From: Episyrphus balteatus
Lineage: Eukaryota > Arthropoda > Insecta > Diptera > Syrphidae
DNA: 64,000 nt
NCBI RefSeq assembly: GCF_945859705.1
Contig: NC_079136.1
Coordinates: forward strand, 77,686,867 to 77,750,866
Reading direction: 5' to 3'
Numbering within the stretch: the stretch's first letter is position 1; each line of letters begins with the position of its first letter. The translations under genes were made by a program, and so were the position numbers. Below, piece after piece: positions 9,640 to 24,000 of this stretch. A model generated the notes under the pieces. That model ran no database searches. It saw only the letters and a list, made by a program, of their open reading frames with translations, and was not told where the DNA came from.

Positions 9640-11441
9640 TAGGCTATTGATTATGTCGAAAAAAACAGGGCAATAAGGAACTAAGACGTTTACGGGTTTT
9701 TATTGCAGGAATCGTTCAATGGGTGGAAACTAAAGATAGGGGTGTAAAAGCCCCCTTTTTGGTTTTTTCAATATATCTCGTAAACCGAGCAAAATTTTAG
9801 TATATTGCTCTCAAAACTTTTTGTAGAGAATTGAATTTCCTATAAGAATAATGTTTTCTAAAAATTGAAAAAAAAATTTCCATACCAAAATAGTCGAAAC
9901 AATCATAAAAAAAATATCAAAAAAATCGATTTTTTGAGTTTTTTTGCTTTTTTAGTTGTACATTTTTTTTGGGTTGAGATAGACATAAACATTGCTCCAA
10001 AGAAAAAAAGAAGATTAAATTTCCTTCAAAACCCTGTACTCACTAAATTTTTTCATTGAAAATTAACCGAAGTTAGCCATTTTAATCTATATTTTTTTTC
10101 GCATTTTTAGTTTTACTCAAGTAAAACAGAAACATTTGAGGGGAAAGTACGATAACTTAAGCACCAAGAACTGATAATGAGATTTTGTAGAGGTGTTAAA
10201 TACAATCATTGTTTACTATGGGAGGGGGGGGTCTATGTCCCCCCGTTTTGGCGGGAGGGGCAATTTTCTAAAAAAAATACTTAAAATAAAAAAAAAACTA
10301 TTAAAAAACAACGGCAACACTCACAGTTTTGATTGATACTTTTTCCAAAAGCTGGAATTATAAACTTAATATTAATTTTAAAATGAAGTTATTTTAATCA
10401 ATTGTTTTTGAAATAAACGAGTGATTCCAATAATGAAAGTATTTTGTCTATTTTTCAATTTTCTCAAAAAGTAGAAGGCATAGGAATATTATGATTTTCA
10501 TGATTTGATAAGAAATCAATTAAGGCAGTTTACTTTGTCGATCAATTTCGTATTGAAGTCCACAGTCTTTGTGAAAATTGTACTCAATGTGCTTTTTAAA
10601 CTTTTTTTTCACAAGTTTTGACTTTGAAAACGGGTATTTCAAAAACAATTGATTAAAATAACTTCATTTTAAAATCAATATTAAGTTTATAATTCTAGCT
10701 TTTGGAAAAAGTATCAATCAAAACTGTGAGTGTTGCCGTTGTTTTTTAATAATTTTTTTTTATTTTAAGTATTTTTTTTAGAAAATTGCCCCTCCCGCCA
10801 AAACGGGGGGACATAGATCCCCCCTCCCATAGTAAACAATGATTGTATTTAACCCCTCTACAAAATCTCATTATCAGTTCTTGGTGCTTAAGTTATCGTA
10901 CTTTCCCCTCAAATGTTTCTGTTTTACTGGAGTAAAACTAAAAATGGGAAAAAAAGATAGATTAAAATGGCCATACTTCGGTTAATTTTCAATGAAAAAA
11001 TTTAGTGAGTACAGGGTTTTGAAGGAAATTTAATCTTCTTTTTTTCTTTCGAGCAATGTTTATGTCTATCTCAACCCAAAAAAAATGTACAACTAAAAAA
11101 GCAAAAAAACTCAAAAAATCGATTTTTTTGATATTTTTTTTATGATTGTTTCGACTATTTTGGTATGGAAATTTTTTTTCAATTTTTAGAAAACATTATT
11201 CTTATAGGAAATTCAATTCTCTACAAAAAGTTTTGAGAGCAATATACTAAAATTTTGCTCGGTTTACGAGATATACTGAAAAAACCAAAAAGGGGGCTTT
11301 TACACCCCTATCTTCAATTTCCACCCTCTCATTTAATAGCACTCCGCGGTTTTATGTTCTTTTATAGCCCATTGAACGATTCCTGCAATAAAAACCCGTG
11401 AACGTCTTAGTTCCTTTCTAAATGACATAATCAATAGCCTA
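9640..11441. mobile_element. 1.8-kb foldback element
   Basis: Both ends read TAGGCTATTGATTATGTC (9640-9657, and as complement 11424-11441). The two arms, each about 800-850 bp, are close reverse complements meeting near 10545. Recognisable paired blocks include the G-runs at 10224-10260 / 10790-10825 and the CTATCTTT-CCCTTTTTGG blocks. The right arm has about 45 bp near 11327-11372 with no counterpart in the left arm. I see no transposase frame. A diverged relative lies in Nf1 intron 3 (about 37980-38700). Confidence 0.8.
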
Positions 11442-14096
11442 TATAATAAAAAAGCTTGTACAAAAATTTGCGAGCTTAATCAAAGCCTAAATAAAGAAAT
11501 GAAGAAAATAAGAAATAAATTGCATAAAGTGCATCGCATGTATTTGTTCTTGTAGTCCAAAATACCTACCTTTCTACTAATCATTCAAAATGTAAAATTT
11601 GTTTGAGATTTATATGTAGGTATGTATATCCTTTATAAATTTTAAACAGAATTGAATGAGTGGGAGCACCGATGCGCTCCGACACGCTCCGACCGTCGTC
11701 ATGGCGAAACCAAATTTTTGAATTCTCCATCATCGTATTAGGGCAAGTATTGATTTCGTGTCAAAAAAAATTTCGAGGTAAAACGTGCTTTGTTTAGGCA
11801 CCACCCGCATCCTAAGAACTTCCTTTACACTTTAATATCGTCTCATTTGCAACTGAAGAAGATGGAAAACACGAGCCCTTTATATAAGGAACACTGTTTT
11901 TTTAGTTGTTTACTTCTCCTTAAAAAAAGGGACAGTAAAAAAAAGTACGTATACGCCACAGTGCATGTGAATAACGTGCAAATTAAATAAACAGTTTTGA
12001 CTCAATAATTGAATAAAACGTTCATATTCTTGTCGTCCAGAGTTGGTAAATAAACAGAAAAAATCCTTCCAAATAAAATTTAAAATTTTTTGTGTCTCTT
12101 ATATTCTGCATAAATTTAAAAAATAATACGAAAACAAAGAAAATATAAATAGCCGTTTTTTATAATTTTTTTGTTTCCTTATAACCAAAAGTCCTTTTCG
12201 GGGATTTTATGGTTATCGACTACACAATCCTATAAAGTGACTGTGGTGCTACACCTCAAACACAGCGGTAAAAAACTTAGGTAAACAAAAAATATTTGAG
12301 ATTATGGATAAGAAATACCTAAATATAAAATGTGCGATTGAATCACATCAACTTGACCTTGTGATTCAAGGCGAATAAGATATTGACTTCTTCATCATCG
12401 TTATGCAAGTCGTAAAATATTGCATAAATTTCTAATACAAACAAGATAAAATTTGAATATTTTTTTCAATCTTATTAAACAAGATAATCTGCAAAATTCA
12501 ATATTCTTCTCTGGCAGTTCTCATTAAGACGAATAAGATTTTCTTTATTAATAACCTGTCAAAGAATAATCTTTCAATCTTGTTTTACAAGATACAAAGT
12601 CAAAGTCAGCATGAAAAATTAAAACACGCAAAGAAAGTGAAAGTGAACAAGATTTTCATTCCATATTACAGATTTAGTTGAAGGCACATAGCGGCTTATA
12701 GGCAGCGAGTCTTTTCAAAATGAATAGTATGGTATATTACGTATGAAATGATACATCAAGTTGGTGTCTTACGTTTGGCATTTTGTTGTGCATTAAGATG
12801 ACTCAATATGAAAGCAGAGTTGCATAAAATCTGTATTATTGCGCTTTCCATTATTGTGCTGTGTTGAAACACTTGGTTGAAGCTTATATGAATTATCATT
12901 ATTTTTCAGGCCAACTTTGGTTCGCATGGGGGAAAATTCGCGGTTACCGTTCGTTGGAGTTGTTCTGTGTATTTACATACATATGCTTTCCCATCAGTAT
13001 ATCATTTGTCTTCATTAACGTTAATTTTGTTACTATAAAAGTTTGTTTTTAAAAAGATAAACCTATGTATCCAAATGAAGGTTTTTATTATTCTTATGGG
13101 CTCAGTAAAGATGACATATCTTTTTTTTTCAGTAACTTTTTCAAAATGTTCAAATGGAACACAAATGTTGTTTAAATATATCAAAAACAATCACTTTATA
13201 GCAGCAGAAAAAAAGAATCTAACGTTCTAAAAAAAATTGTCTTTGCCAAAATTTAAAATATTTTGCAATCAAAACAATATTAAATTAAAAGTTTTTCTAA
13301 TTTACCATTTAAAAAAATAGGCAAGCATCTAGATCTTTGTTTTGGTAAGAAAAGTGTTTCTAATATGCAGGAAAATGCGTTCCAGGAATACTTCTATAAC
13401 ATAAAAAAAAAAAACTTAAAAACACATAGATAAATCTATGAAATGTATGTTATAAATGAGTTTAAATTTCATTTATTCCTGTTTTTGGAATTATGTACCT
13501 ACTTAGAGTAATTTTTTTTAATACTTTAAAAAATCGAGATCACTACAATATAATATTATGTGATGTGTAATTTCAAAAATATTTCATTTTTCATTTTTCA
13601 TTTAGTATTTTCAATCAGAATCCAATCAAAGTATGGCTGGAATATATGTAATGTAAACTCTTATCAAAATAAAACCAAAAAAACTAAAAAAAAAATCACT
13701 TGTGTCCTAGATATTTCTGGCATGCATAAAACAGATTTTTTTTTTTATAGAAATTGGTTTTTGCATAACGAAATTAAGTTATATTTGATTTATTTGACAA
13801 TAATACAATGATTCAAATTAATACTATTTCTAGACTCCTACATTCGTTTTGAAAAGGGCACCACCATTTCGGGGAATGTTAAATTAAAAACAAAAAGGAA
13901 AATGGCCATTTTGGACGTTCGGCAGCCATTAATGAAATTGGTATCAAATGAAAGAACTATAACTTAGGAATAACTTTTAGTATGGACGTTTTGTTGGAAA
14001 GCATTAAGAATGTAAGATATTGTAATATTCTTAGTGTTAATGCATTGCGCAGTATAAAAAGGCCAAAGTGAATAATATATTGATTTTTAATATTTT
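11442..14096. other. gene-free interval, no supported gene
   Basis: AT-rich sequence. Short open frames at 11790-11990, 12861-13052 and 13560-13811 have biased, low-complexity composition and no family resemblance. The terminus TACGTATACGCCACAGTG at about 11945 belongs to a dispersed repeat whose other copies are near 15785, 21878 and 25010. Confidence 0.45.
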
Positions 14097-14465
14097 CTCT
14101 GTCATTTTCCCTGATCCTGAAGACATTAATCTTGAATATCCGACCAATCCGACTTAATATTAGCTTTTTAAACCAACACTATCGACTTTTTTTTGAGAGT
14201 TTTCATGTGATTCAAACTAACAAAATATTGAACAAAAAACTCTAAAAAAAAACTCAAAAGTGTGGTTTTAAAAATTATATTATGGTCTCTATTTGTCGGA
14301 TATTCAAGGTTAGGGTCTTCAGACTCAGAAAAAATGACAAAGCATCAGCATTTTGAATTTAAAACACAATTTTAAGTTATAATATTGAAATTCCATAAAA
14401 AGTGTTAGATGCAAAAATGCATTTTATCCATTTGTTAGGCACGTCACAGGGAAAAAACTTCGTAA
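14097..14465. repeat. dispersed repeat A, copy 2
   Basis: Related over its length to 4807-5180: the same CTCTGTCATTTTCCCTGA start, inverted partner (GGATATTCAAGGTTAGGGTC) and trailing block ending near a CGTCACAGG motif. Confidence 0.6.
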
Positions 14466-15847
14466 TTCCAGTGGGTCCTTTCTCTATCATGTGCATTTTG
14501 ACCAAAAACATGCTTATACAGCGTATTTAAAAATCAACATTAGCGTGTGGCACATGATCTTAGGGTATTTTTTGATGCTGCATCTTATAAAACTAAAACC
14601 AAGACTGAAAAAAAAAATTGGCTGAAAAAACACTTTATAGTTTGAAAATAAGAATCGTCTTATCTAGTTCCGGGGATGGTTTTTTTGAAGAAAAAAAAAA
14701 AATTGCTATCTACTATTGATGCCCTTTCAAAGCCATAAATGTACTTGTACATAGGTCTCATTCCTATCGGATCTGGTTTTTTTTTGGCATTCTCCTTTTA
14801 GTTTGAAATTTAGAATCTTTCCGTTTTGTGTTATAATTCTTGCATAATATTTATTTTAAATGACGCTAATAATCATATTGATAATGCTGGCCTTTATAAA
14901 TTATTTTCTAGTCAGCCTGGTCATTAACAAGGTCTTTCAGGCTTTAGGTTTTTTTAAAGCCTCTTTCTATATAACATTGCTTTTTTAAAAGATTAGAGAA
15001 AATCTAGGCAAAAATATTGCGAAATCTTGTGCAAAATATTTTGCACAAAACCATCATATCACATTGATAACATTTATTTCCTTCTTAATGTTTAATTGAT
15101 TAATGATCGCACAACACAACACATTCATACTACCTAAATAAATATACTTATGTATTTTATTATTCATTGACATAACTTGAACTGCACATATACTGATAGA
15201 TAACTTTCTCAAAAGCTTTATTTAAAATTAACTGTTGTTCAGCCGGTGGTGATTCCCACATTATTATTGATGAAGGTTGGGAAATTCCAAAGTCATAAGT
15301 TAAATCTTGTTTTGCGATTAAGATTAAGTACATTTTAAATTTAAAAAAAAATTCGTACGAATTGTTTAATTAAATGTGTAGGAATCTTGGAATTTTTTAA
15401 TTTATTCATAACAATTGGAAAAAAACATTTTTGTTATTTTTTGTTTAACTTAGGTCCAATGTCCAACTGTAATGGCAAATATGTTTTATTTGGATTGTTA
15501 ATCAAGCATTAAGCATAATTTTGTTTTTCATAAGTAACAGAGATTAAAAAAGAATACCTATCTTTAAAAAAAACTGTGTTTTTCCACAAAAATATGTAGA
15601 AAAATTGAAATGAGGCAGACGTGTTGCCGAGACTGACAGCAAAACATATCGCTGCGGCCAAAAATTCCAATGTAGTACTTAAGTGAAAAACCACACATTT
15701 GAAAACAAAACCAAAACAAATTTGTCATTAAATCGTGGAAGAGAAAATTTGTGCATAATAACACTAAGGCCAGAAAAAAATGTTACTCATACGCCACAGT
15801 GTCCATTTAAAATATCATAAACTTTAATGATTATGTATTTACTGTTA
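14466..15847. other. gene-free interval, relic repeat sequence
   Basis: No coding exon seen. At 15783-15800 it holds another ATACGCCACAGTGT terminus of a dispersed repeat family. Confidence 0.4.
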
Positions 15848-16915
15848 GGGCCGGTTTGTTGACAATCGATTATCTTTAATCAAGGATTATTCCAGTTGAT
15901 AATCGTAGAATTCGTTTGTTCACAAAAATTGTAATCAAGGAATCCATGATTAGAGCAGTTAATTTGAGATTTTCTTAATCATCCAATTTTGCTCGATTAG
16001 GACCATTTAACCAAGGATATACTGGAATTCAGTTTATTCATACTTGATTTTCGCACTGACAAGATATAGATTATTATACATTGGTGAAAGGTAAAATAAA
16101 TATTTTTTTTATCCCTCAATACAGTAAAAAAAATTTGCGTTGTTGTTGTTTTGAACAGAATTGTCCAAAATGTTACTGTGGCAACGGCAGTTCTTCATAA
16201 TATTTTAATGAAAAGATTCCACCAATGAGCTTGAAGCCAAGATAGCACCATATAACAACGACAAAATTCGTACAGAGTTATTTACCGGTTATTTTCTGGC
16301 ACTTCTTAAAGCACATCATTGAATATATCTTAAAAGCAAAAAGCCAAAACAAAAGAATATTATTGGACACAAAACTTTGATATATTTTAATGAAATCTAT
16401 CATTTATTTTAAATTCAAATGAACACAATGCACATGACATCGCTAAGCTCATTGAGGAGCGGGCTTTGCTCCTTTTGTGTTGGGGGTGGTAAGCCGCCAT
16501 TTGTAAAGAATATTTCTTTTCGCGTTCTTTTGGTTGGACTTGATTGCGTCTTTTTTTTATTTTCTTAAATGTTTTTTTCTTTTTTCTGTAAGCCAAAAAG
16601 ATAAAGTTAATGGTTGTAAATAAGTATTTATTTTTACATTCCTTACTTTTAGCGCTTTAAAATAATTCAAATTCACGAAATATCACAAACGTCAACTAAA
16701 TGACAAAAAAAACTTAATTCTTGATTAAGTTTCGACAAACAAATTGACAGATAGATTGGAAAATGGAAAGATTTATGGAAAAACTATGATTTGCTAATCA
16801 AGGTGAAATAAATGTGAACAAACGCTCTTTGATTATCAGAGATTCTTAATTCTCAATTAAGGGGAATCCGTAATAAACAAATTGACGATTTAACCCACTT
16901 TCAACAAACTGGCCC
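15848..16915. mobile_element. PIF/Harbinger-like DNA transposon, decayed, TTA target duplication
   Basis: A 1068-bp element with terminal inverted repeats GGGCCGGTTTGTTGAC and GGGCCAGTTTGTTGAA (complement), flanked by TTA at 15845-15847 and 16916-16918. The TTA duplication and GGGC-type terminus are PIF/Harbinger hallmarks. The minus-strand interior keeps a remnant of a Myb/SANT-like accessory protein (see the separate entry). No DDE transposase is left. Subterminal repeats of TTAATCAAGGATTATT type occur on both sides. Confidence 0.85.
16390..16600 (-). pseudogene. remnant of Harbinger Myb/SANT-like accessory gene
   Basis: Translating the minus strand around 16430-16520 gives F-T-N-G-G-L-P-P-P-T-Q-K-E followed by L-N-E-L-S-D-V-M. 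This is the conserved proline-rich tract found after the trihelix in Harbinger Myb-like proteins. A lysine-rich stretch in a neighbouring frame lies upstream, so at least one frameshift separates the pieces. The rest of the gene is missing. Confidence 0.6.
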
Positions 16916-19900
16916 TTAGTCTTATTTTAACATTATTTTTTTATACTTAGCTTATGCATACATACATACATATAATTTTGAGAAGTATGAGACCAACAAT
17001 AAAAAAAAAATAAAACTATGAAAATTGAACTTAAAAGATAAGTTAACTGAATTCACGATAAGTTAATTCGCCAGCTGAAAAGGGTTATTCCAAAGGGACG
17101 AGGGAGCAACATTAGATTTTTATATTATATAAGACCGTTTGAAAAAAAAAATATTTAATTCAGAAAAGTGTATCGTTGTTGAGAGACTAAGTAAATAGAA
17201 TAAAATGCACTTTAGAGAGGATAAATTTAAAACTTAAAGAAGGGACAAAAACTAAAACTTTCAAGAATTTGCTGTAACGTTTATTTTCTCCAAAAACACC
17301 TCGCATTTTTACAATTTACACTTTGTTTACAAACAAATAATGTATATGAACAGCCTTTGTAATACTCTTTACATATACGAATACATAACAACAGTACTCC
17401 TTTACTCATGAGTTATGAATCATGATTTATTTTGCGATCTCATTGTTAGTCATTTCAGACAATTTGAAGGGGATTCTGTAATATCCAATTTTTCGCGGAA
17501 TGAAATTAAGTTTTTTTTCCATTAAGTCAGTTTAGTTGGTATTCTGCATTTGTGTCACGTTTTTTTGATTGCAGAGTTAACGTCCCACTTGAAATTTTAA
17601 AGAAAATACAAGAGTAAACAAACAAATTTACTTAGTCTGAGTGTGTATGTAATGTATGTATGTGGGCTGATTTTTAAAATATCGCAATAAGCTGTCTACG
17701 AAGTTTTTTTTTTTAACCTCATGAGGCCATATATGAATTTATTATATTGTAAAATATTTCTTATAGTGAAAATCCTGTTTTTACGATCATTAGAAAAATA
17801 TTTGAAAAATGCAAATTTGTGGCACGAGGTTCTAGTTTTAACTCAAACTTTTTGCCTACGGTGTGTATAATTCATAATAATATCGCGTCTGGTGCCTTTT
17901 AGTATGACCTTTGAGTGCTTTATTTAGAATTATTTTATTTTGGTTATCGCAATTTAACGTGATAAAGGGAGGACATGATGGTTTAAATTTTGGTAGCTCA
18001 TAGTTCAGATAAGAAATTATAATATTAATATTTAATATGTACACGCAGCAAAAAATGTGTGCTCGAATCAAATGTATTAAATTAAGCGGATTTCTGCATG
18101 GTTTTTTGCCAAGAAGACTGTCGTCTTAAAATAAGTGGACAAATCTTTCACCTTAAGAAAACATCTATGGTGAAAAATGTATGTCCAACGAAAAGAATCC
18201 TTTTTTATAACTCTTTTAATTTCATTAATTCGGTGCGCCCTCCTCTACCTTGTGTTTAGAAAATATTGGCAAAAGATCCTTCAATGACTTAAAAAACAAA
18301 CGGTCTTATTAATTCAATTATTTTCACCCCTTTGTAACAAATACATTTATGAACAGGATTTTATACCGTCGAAAATTTGTATACAGTTTATTGTGTCTAT
18401 TACGGTACTTTTGATATCCAAAACGCAAAATTCCAAAGCATCAAACGAAGAATAATAATTTTGTATCTGTGGGCAAAGTTACCCCTGCGCCTGCGCAGTA
18501 GCAAAGTAACCCCGTTTGCCCCTTTTTTTTGTTGTTTTCAAATAAATTCAACAATCGAAAAATTAAACAGCCGAAATGCATTAAATAACGTTGTATTTAT
18601 AATAACTAGGTTGCATGTACACAGCTTGTTAGTAAGAGCACTTTCAAAACAGTTACAGAGTATTTATAATATTTTATTATTATAGCCTGGTAAACTTTGT
18701 TACAAAGTTCAACTTTCAGTTATTTATAAAAAAGCCCACATTCCAGTAATAACCGGAAACTGTTTAGTGAGAGCAATCATTCTATTTATAAAAACCTTGT
18801 GGTTTTATGAATCAAATCATTTATTTGTAAAATGTTTAGTTTATATAATATTTAATATACCTATGTATTATGATAAACACTATTAAATAGTTTTATCTTA
18901 GGTAATAACAAACTCTATTTTGTAAAAGGAAATCATCAAGGTGCATATCTCCTTTAAAAAATTTAAGAACAACGCTACAAAACCCAAAATCTAATTGATA
19001 CAAAGAAATGTTAACACAAATAATTGTTATGCACATTTTTTTTTAATAAATAGTTCAATATTTGAATTAAACAGAATTCTGTTAAACAATAGGCTCATAG
19101 GCAGGAACAAAGATCAACTATTTCACACACACGCCAGATGCCAGTAATTATATCAAGAAATGTTTATGTTTACCCAATTAGCACCTGGGGTGTTTCCCTT
19201 TTGGATTCCATACGTTTAATTTCTTTTGTTATTATTATCAGATAAAATGTGACTTAGTCAAAATGAATTTGTTCACATAGGTAATTTCCAAAGGTATGTT
19301 CGCATATTATTTACTTTAGCAACCAGACAACGAAGAAATAATATTCCAAAGCACGCAACGACTGGCATTGGACCTTGGATAAGGAAAACCCCACTTGTGT
19401 TTAAAATATTAAATAGCATAACAATTTTGTGGATATAATATGAGTAGATACATAATGTAGGTACCTACTTTAAAGAATACTTATTTAAATATATTTTTTT
19501 TTTAAGCTATTGCAATTTCTTACAAAGAGTATATAAATAAATTAGATATGGATGTAAATTTTAGTAAATAATTAAACCTTTAACTAATATTTTGCACACG
19601 TTTATAAATTTCTTTGCCAGAGTTAGCTTTGTGCTAGCAAAAACCAGAGCGGTAGGGTTATCACAATTTTTAAAACAAGTTATTTTCTTTATATGAAAAT
19701 TTCTATGCATAAGAACAAGTTTAGTGTGAATTTTCACTGCTTGCACGCACATCTATTTGAGATCTTGTAAATTTGATAAGTATTCAATGAAAAAAATTCG
19801 GAAATTCAAGATCTCCAAAAGCCTTCAATTTGAATGCTTTGCTATTATATGACCTATAGTTCCGATAATGCGTCATGTATTCAAAATCTGAAAACTGGAA

Positions 19901-20428
19901 TCAGGTGCAGACAAAAGCTTCACCATGAAGCATAGACAATATTTTATCAAAAGTGTATCAACTTGAACCGTGCGATTAATCAACTTGACCATGATGGTTG
20001 ATATTTAATTTTCAATGCTTTTGTAGTGCAAAAAAAAAATAAACAAGTCATTAATTACTCGTACATCGACTCGCATTGATTTTACAGGATTGTTTTCATT
20101 TACTGTAATTGTAGAAAGCAAACAAAAAAACTATGTGTATTCATGAAGTACACCGTACACGCGATTGAAGTTATACTTTTCAAGGCAGTAATTCCACTGC
20201 CTTGGAAGAAGGAAGGTGGCGGATGGTACCTTTCGACAGGGTGCGAATATACAGAATGTAATGGAACAAACTGTAAATTAGCGGATAGGAACTTATAGTT
20301 CAGTTTTTCAACTCAACGAAAAGTAGAGCAACAGTCCTCGCAACCGCACTTGACTGAAGAAAACTTATCAAAATATCAAGGCAGAACAGATTTGCATCCG
20401 TTTCGTTTATTTTATTATATATTATAGG
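16916..20428. other. gene-free interval
   Basis: AT-rich sequence with scattered poly(T)/poly(A) runs and short GTATGTATG microsatellite (about 17645-17665). About 18042-18190 is a partial relative of the 8.5-9.0-kb repeat. Nothing coding is supported, including the open frames at 17856-18071, 18377-18685 and 19561-19752. Confidence 0.45.
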
Positions 20429-21052
20429 TACGGTGACCATATTTCTAGGAGCGAAACCCGAAACAAAATTCGTTGCATCGTTTTGAAAATATTGACTAAA
20501 AAAATTATATTTTTTAAAATGACTTTTCATAATTATTCCTAATTTTGAGGTCTAGATTTCTTAAATTTATTTAATGGAACATTTTCGTTGAAATCATTAC
20601 AAGGAAGCCAAAATTGAAAAAAAAAAACGGTTTGTAACAAGTACTGTTGAAAATAACTTCTTTATCAAAATCGTGACAGCTGATTTTTAACATTTTAATT
20701 TTATTTAAAACGATTTTAAAGTTGTGCAATCTTTAATTCGACTTTTAACATGCCTTTAAAAGTTTTGAAATTTAGCTGGGTTTTTAACTTTTCCATAAGT
20801 TGTTCATTAATCGAAAAAAAAATTTTTTTCTAGAGTAGCTTTTTAAGCTAATGGTTTTATCCCCGGAAAATAAGAAAAACCAATCACTGTTTTCCTTACA
20901 ATGTAATTAATTAAAAAAAATCAGGGAATTTGCAAATACGGGACAATCACGGGGCAAGTTTCAAAATACGGGACACTTATACGTCCCGGGTTTCTTAAAT
21001 AAAAACCCGGGACAAGCTATAGAAATACGGGACAGGACGGATGGTCACCGTA
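20429..21052. mobile_element. non-autonomous hAT-like element, 8-bp duplication ATTATAGG
   Basis: A 624-bp element with 12-bp perfect terminal inverted repeats TACGGTGACCAT (20429-20440) and ATGGTCACCGTA (21041-21052). It is flanked by the identical octamers ATTATAGG (20421-20428, 21053-21060). An 8-bp duplication is the hAT hallmark. Near the right end it holds several ATACGGGACA motifs in direct and inverted orientation, as expected for subterminal transposase-binding sites. No transposase frame remains. Confidence 0.9.
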
Positions 21053-24000
21053 ATTATAGGTAACTTATGTATGTATATTTTGACGTTATGAAAAGAAACT
21101 CGACGTAGGACTTTGACTTTAGCTTCCGACTTTTTTGTGTAGCTAATTTATAGTTCTGCCTTCACTCACATAAATTCAACTAGAAAGGTTCACACCTTTG
21201 ACATTCATGTCAAAAAGTAAATTTTCACTCCGTACACACGCCAAAAAAGAAGTATTACTTCAATATTTATTACACAATCATTGTAATAGATATTGCATTG
21301 GATGTGACAGAAATCTTAAGCGTGTGGGTTAGGTTATGAAACAAGAATAAAATCGTATAAAAGAGGGTCCATTCAATGCCGTTCATCGGTATGGGCAATT
21401 CCATAACACACAGACTTAAATTAAAAAAAAAAAAAATATTAAAAATCTGCAGTTGCTGCTGCTTCTAGAAATCCATTATATTTATTAATTCAGGTTGTTT
21501 CAATTAATTTACGAAATTTTTAATTTGAACTCAAAATATTAGAAAAAAACAATTATTTTTTTATAATTTGACTATTATTTTAAATATAATTTTTGTTTGT
21601 ATCATTTTCAATGCTCTTATCAAATTCGGGTTAAACATGGAAAACCAGAAAAAAAGGGTCTTAAGGCGGTATTGTATTGAAATGGCCAACTAATGGCCAA
21701 ATAGCTATGTATTCCAAAAGTGACATCGGAATAGTCAGTTGTTCCGCGATGCGATTTTTAGGATTCAAAATTATAGACAAATCCAGAAATTATCTGCACT
21801 TTATCAAATTTTCAGAATTTCTTTTACTGTTTAGTACATAAATTCCCTTGATTTAGTGAACTTATTAAAAAAATTACGCATACGCCCCAGTGTACAAATA
21901 TTCAAAATTAAATTTATGTAGTTCATATTATACTGGATAACTTTATAAAATGCGACAAAAATACGCCTGGAATAAGGCATACCTATATTTCCTCACGTTA
22001 AGGCTCTCAAAAATTAACTTGAAATAGAAATAATTACTTAAATTCAATAGCAATACTAAGAATATAATGATTTAACTTTTATTAAAGTTAGAAATCCATT
22101 TCTTTGAATTTTTATAAAATCAAGTTGTCTTAATGAATACATAGTTTTATGAAAAATAAATTTGCAAATTCAATATAAAAGAATTTAAATTTATTCAGTA
22201 TTGCTTTTGTTTTGAATATTCATTGCTCTTAGCACGAAATGTCTTTTAGTCTGTAAGAAAATTGAACTCATGATAGCAATTAGACATCACATTACTATGA
22301 TATAGAATGCAGAAAAATGGGTTTCACAAACAAAAGCCGCAAAGTTAAAAATAAGTAACACTGTCAAAAAAACACGTTGGATTTATTAAAAAATTTCACA
22401 CTCTTTTATTTTGAAAAAATCAATTTTTGGAAAATGCGTCCCTAAAGACTTTTTTGAAACTTAGTTTTTGTGGGTGAATTAATTCTTTCCTTTGAATAGC
22501 ATGCTAAATATTATTTTTATAATATTTGCAAATTTTTATACATAATATGTATATATACAAAAAAAAAATTCTTAAAAGATATGACTTTTAATTTTTTTTT
22601 TTTTAAATTCTTGGCTCAGTAAAAAATTGAATGGCATACTACTTAATTTAAAGATTAAAACCATTTAAAAAGGTGTTTTGTTTAATCAAAAGAATTTTAT
22701 TAATTTTTAATAACATTAAATTTAAATTAATCTTTTATCATTTTTTTTATAGAAAAATATAAGAGCAAGCACGTGCGACCCAGTAATGCATTTTATTTTT
22801 TTAATCTCAAACTCAAATGTTTGAATGTATTATGCATTAAGTAATTTCAGACGCTTTATTGAATGCTCAAGGAAAGAAATATTTCTCAAGGATCTAGAAA
22901 TGTCTTCAAAAATAAAAAAAAAAAGCTCAACTTGAAGCAACTTTATTGATGAATCACAATTCCAACTCTTACCTAATAGACTTCAGAGTAAATAGTTATC
23001 ATAATCACATATTGCCAATTTAAAACAACCCAAGCGGATTTAACGTGTTTCAAGTATAAACTTAAGCAATAACATGTTGATCAGAAATATCTCTTACTCA
23101 CCTCTATTTATTACTATCACAAGTTTGAAATTCACCGCCTCAGTTTTTTTTTTTGTACCCTTGAAATTGATTTTGGGGGAAATAATAATAAATATATGAG
23201 TATTAATCCCCGGTTTAAAAAAAAAATACTAGACTTTTTTTTTTAATAAAAGTTAATTTATGTAAATAAAAATAAAAATAGAAAAAAAACTAAAAACAAG
23301 TTTTTCTCGTCAACTTTGCAAATATACCGAGTTCCACAATGAAAACATGGAAACTTTTACTTTTCTTTTTGTAATTTTTTTTTTGTTTTTATCGTTTTCT
23401 TTTACTTGCGTACTTTAAAAACTTGTTACAAGAATTTGAATGTAGTTGTTGTTGGTTTCGTTTTTTCGATGTATTAGTGTAAGAAAAACTTTTTACATGT
23501 AATTGAATCAAGTTTCATAAATTCAATTTTTATACATATAAATAGTTAGCACGATTTATTTACATAATTTTTTCTGATGTTATTCATCAGTATGTTTTGA
23601 TTTAAATAATAAGTATGAGTGGTATACCTAATTGTATATTTATTTTTTTTAATCGAAATAAATGGCGAAAGTAGCTCTGTGTGAGCCACGCGTATTTTTA
23701 AGTGAACCGCTGTCGATCGATTCTCGATAGAGACTAAACTTGTTGTGAACGTTAAGCTGCGATTAAGGCTTTGAATTTTTAGCTTGTTATATGTCTTGTC
23801 ATTTTTTTTTTTGGTATTCATAAGGGTTTAAGAGGGGGATACTAGACTTTATCTGACGTAGGCATTGGTACAGTGGTATATACACTCAGAGAAAAACACA
23901 GTGATTTAAAATAGAAGAAAAATATTAAATGTCTGCATAGTTGCCAAGCAGCTACTATTTTAATTTATAATTCTTTCAACATTTTGGAAATATGATTTTA

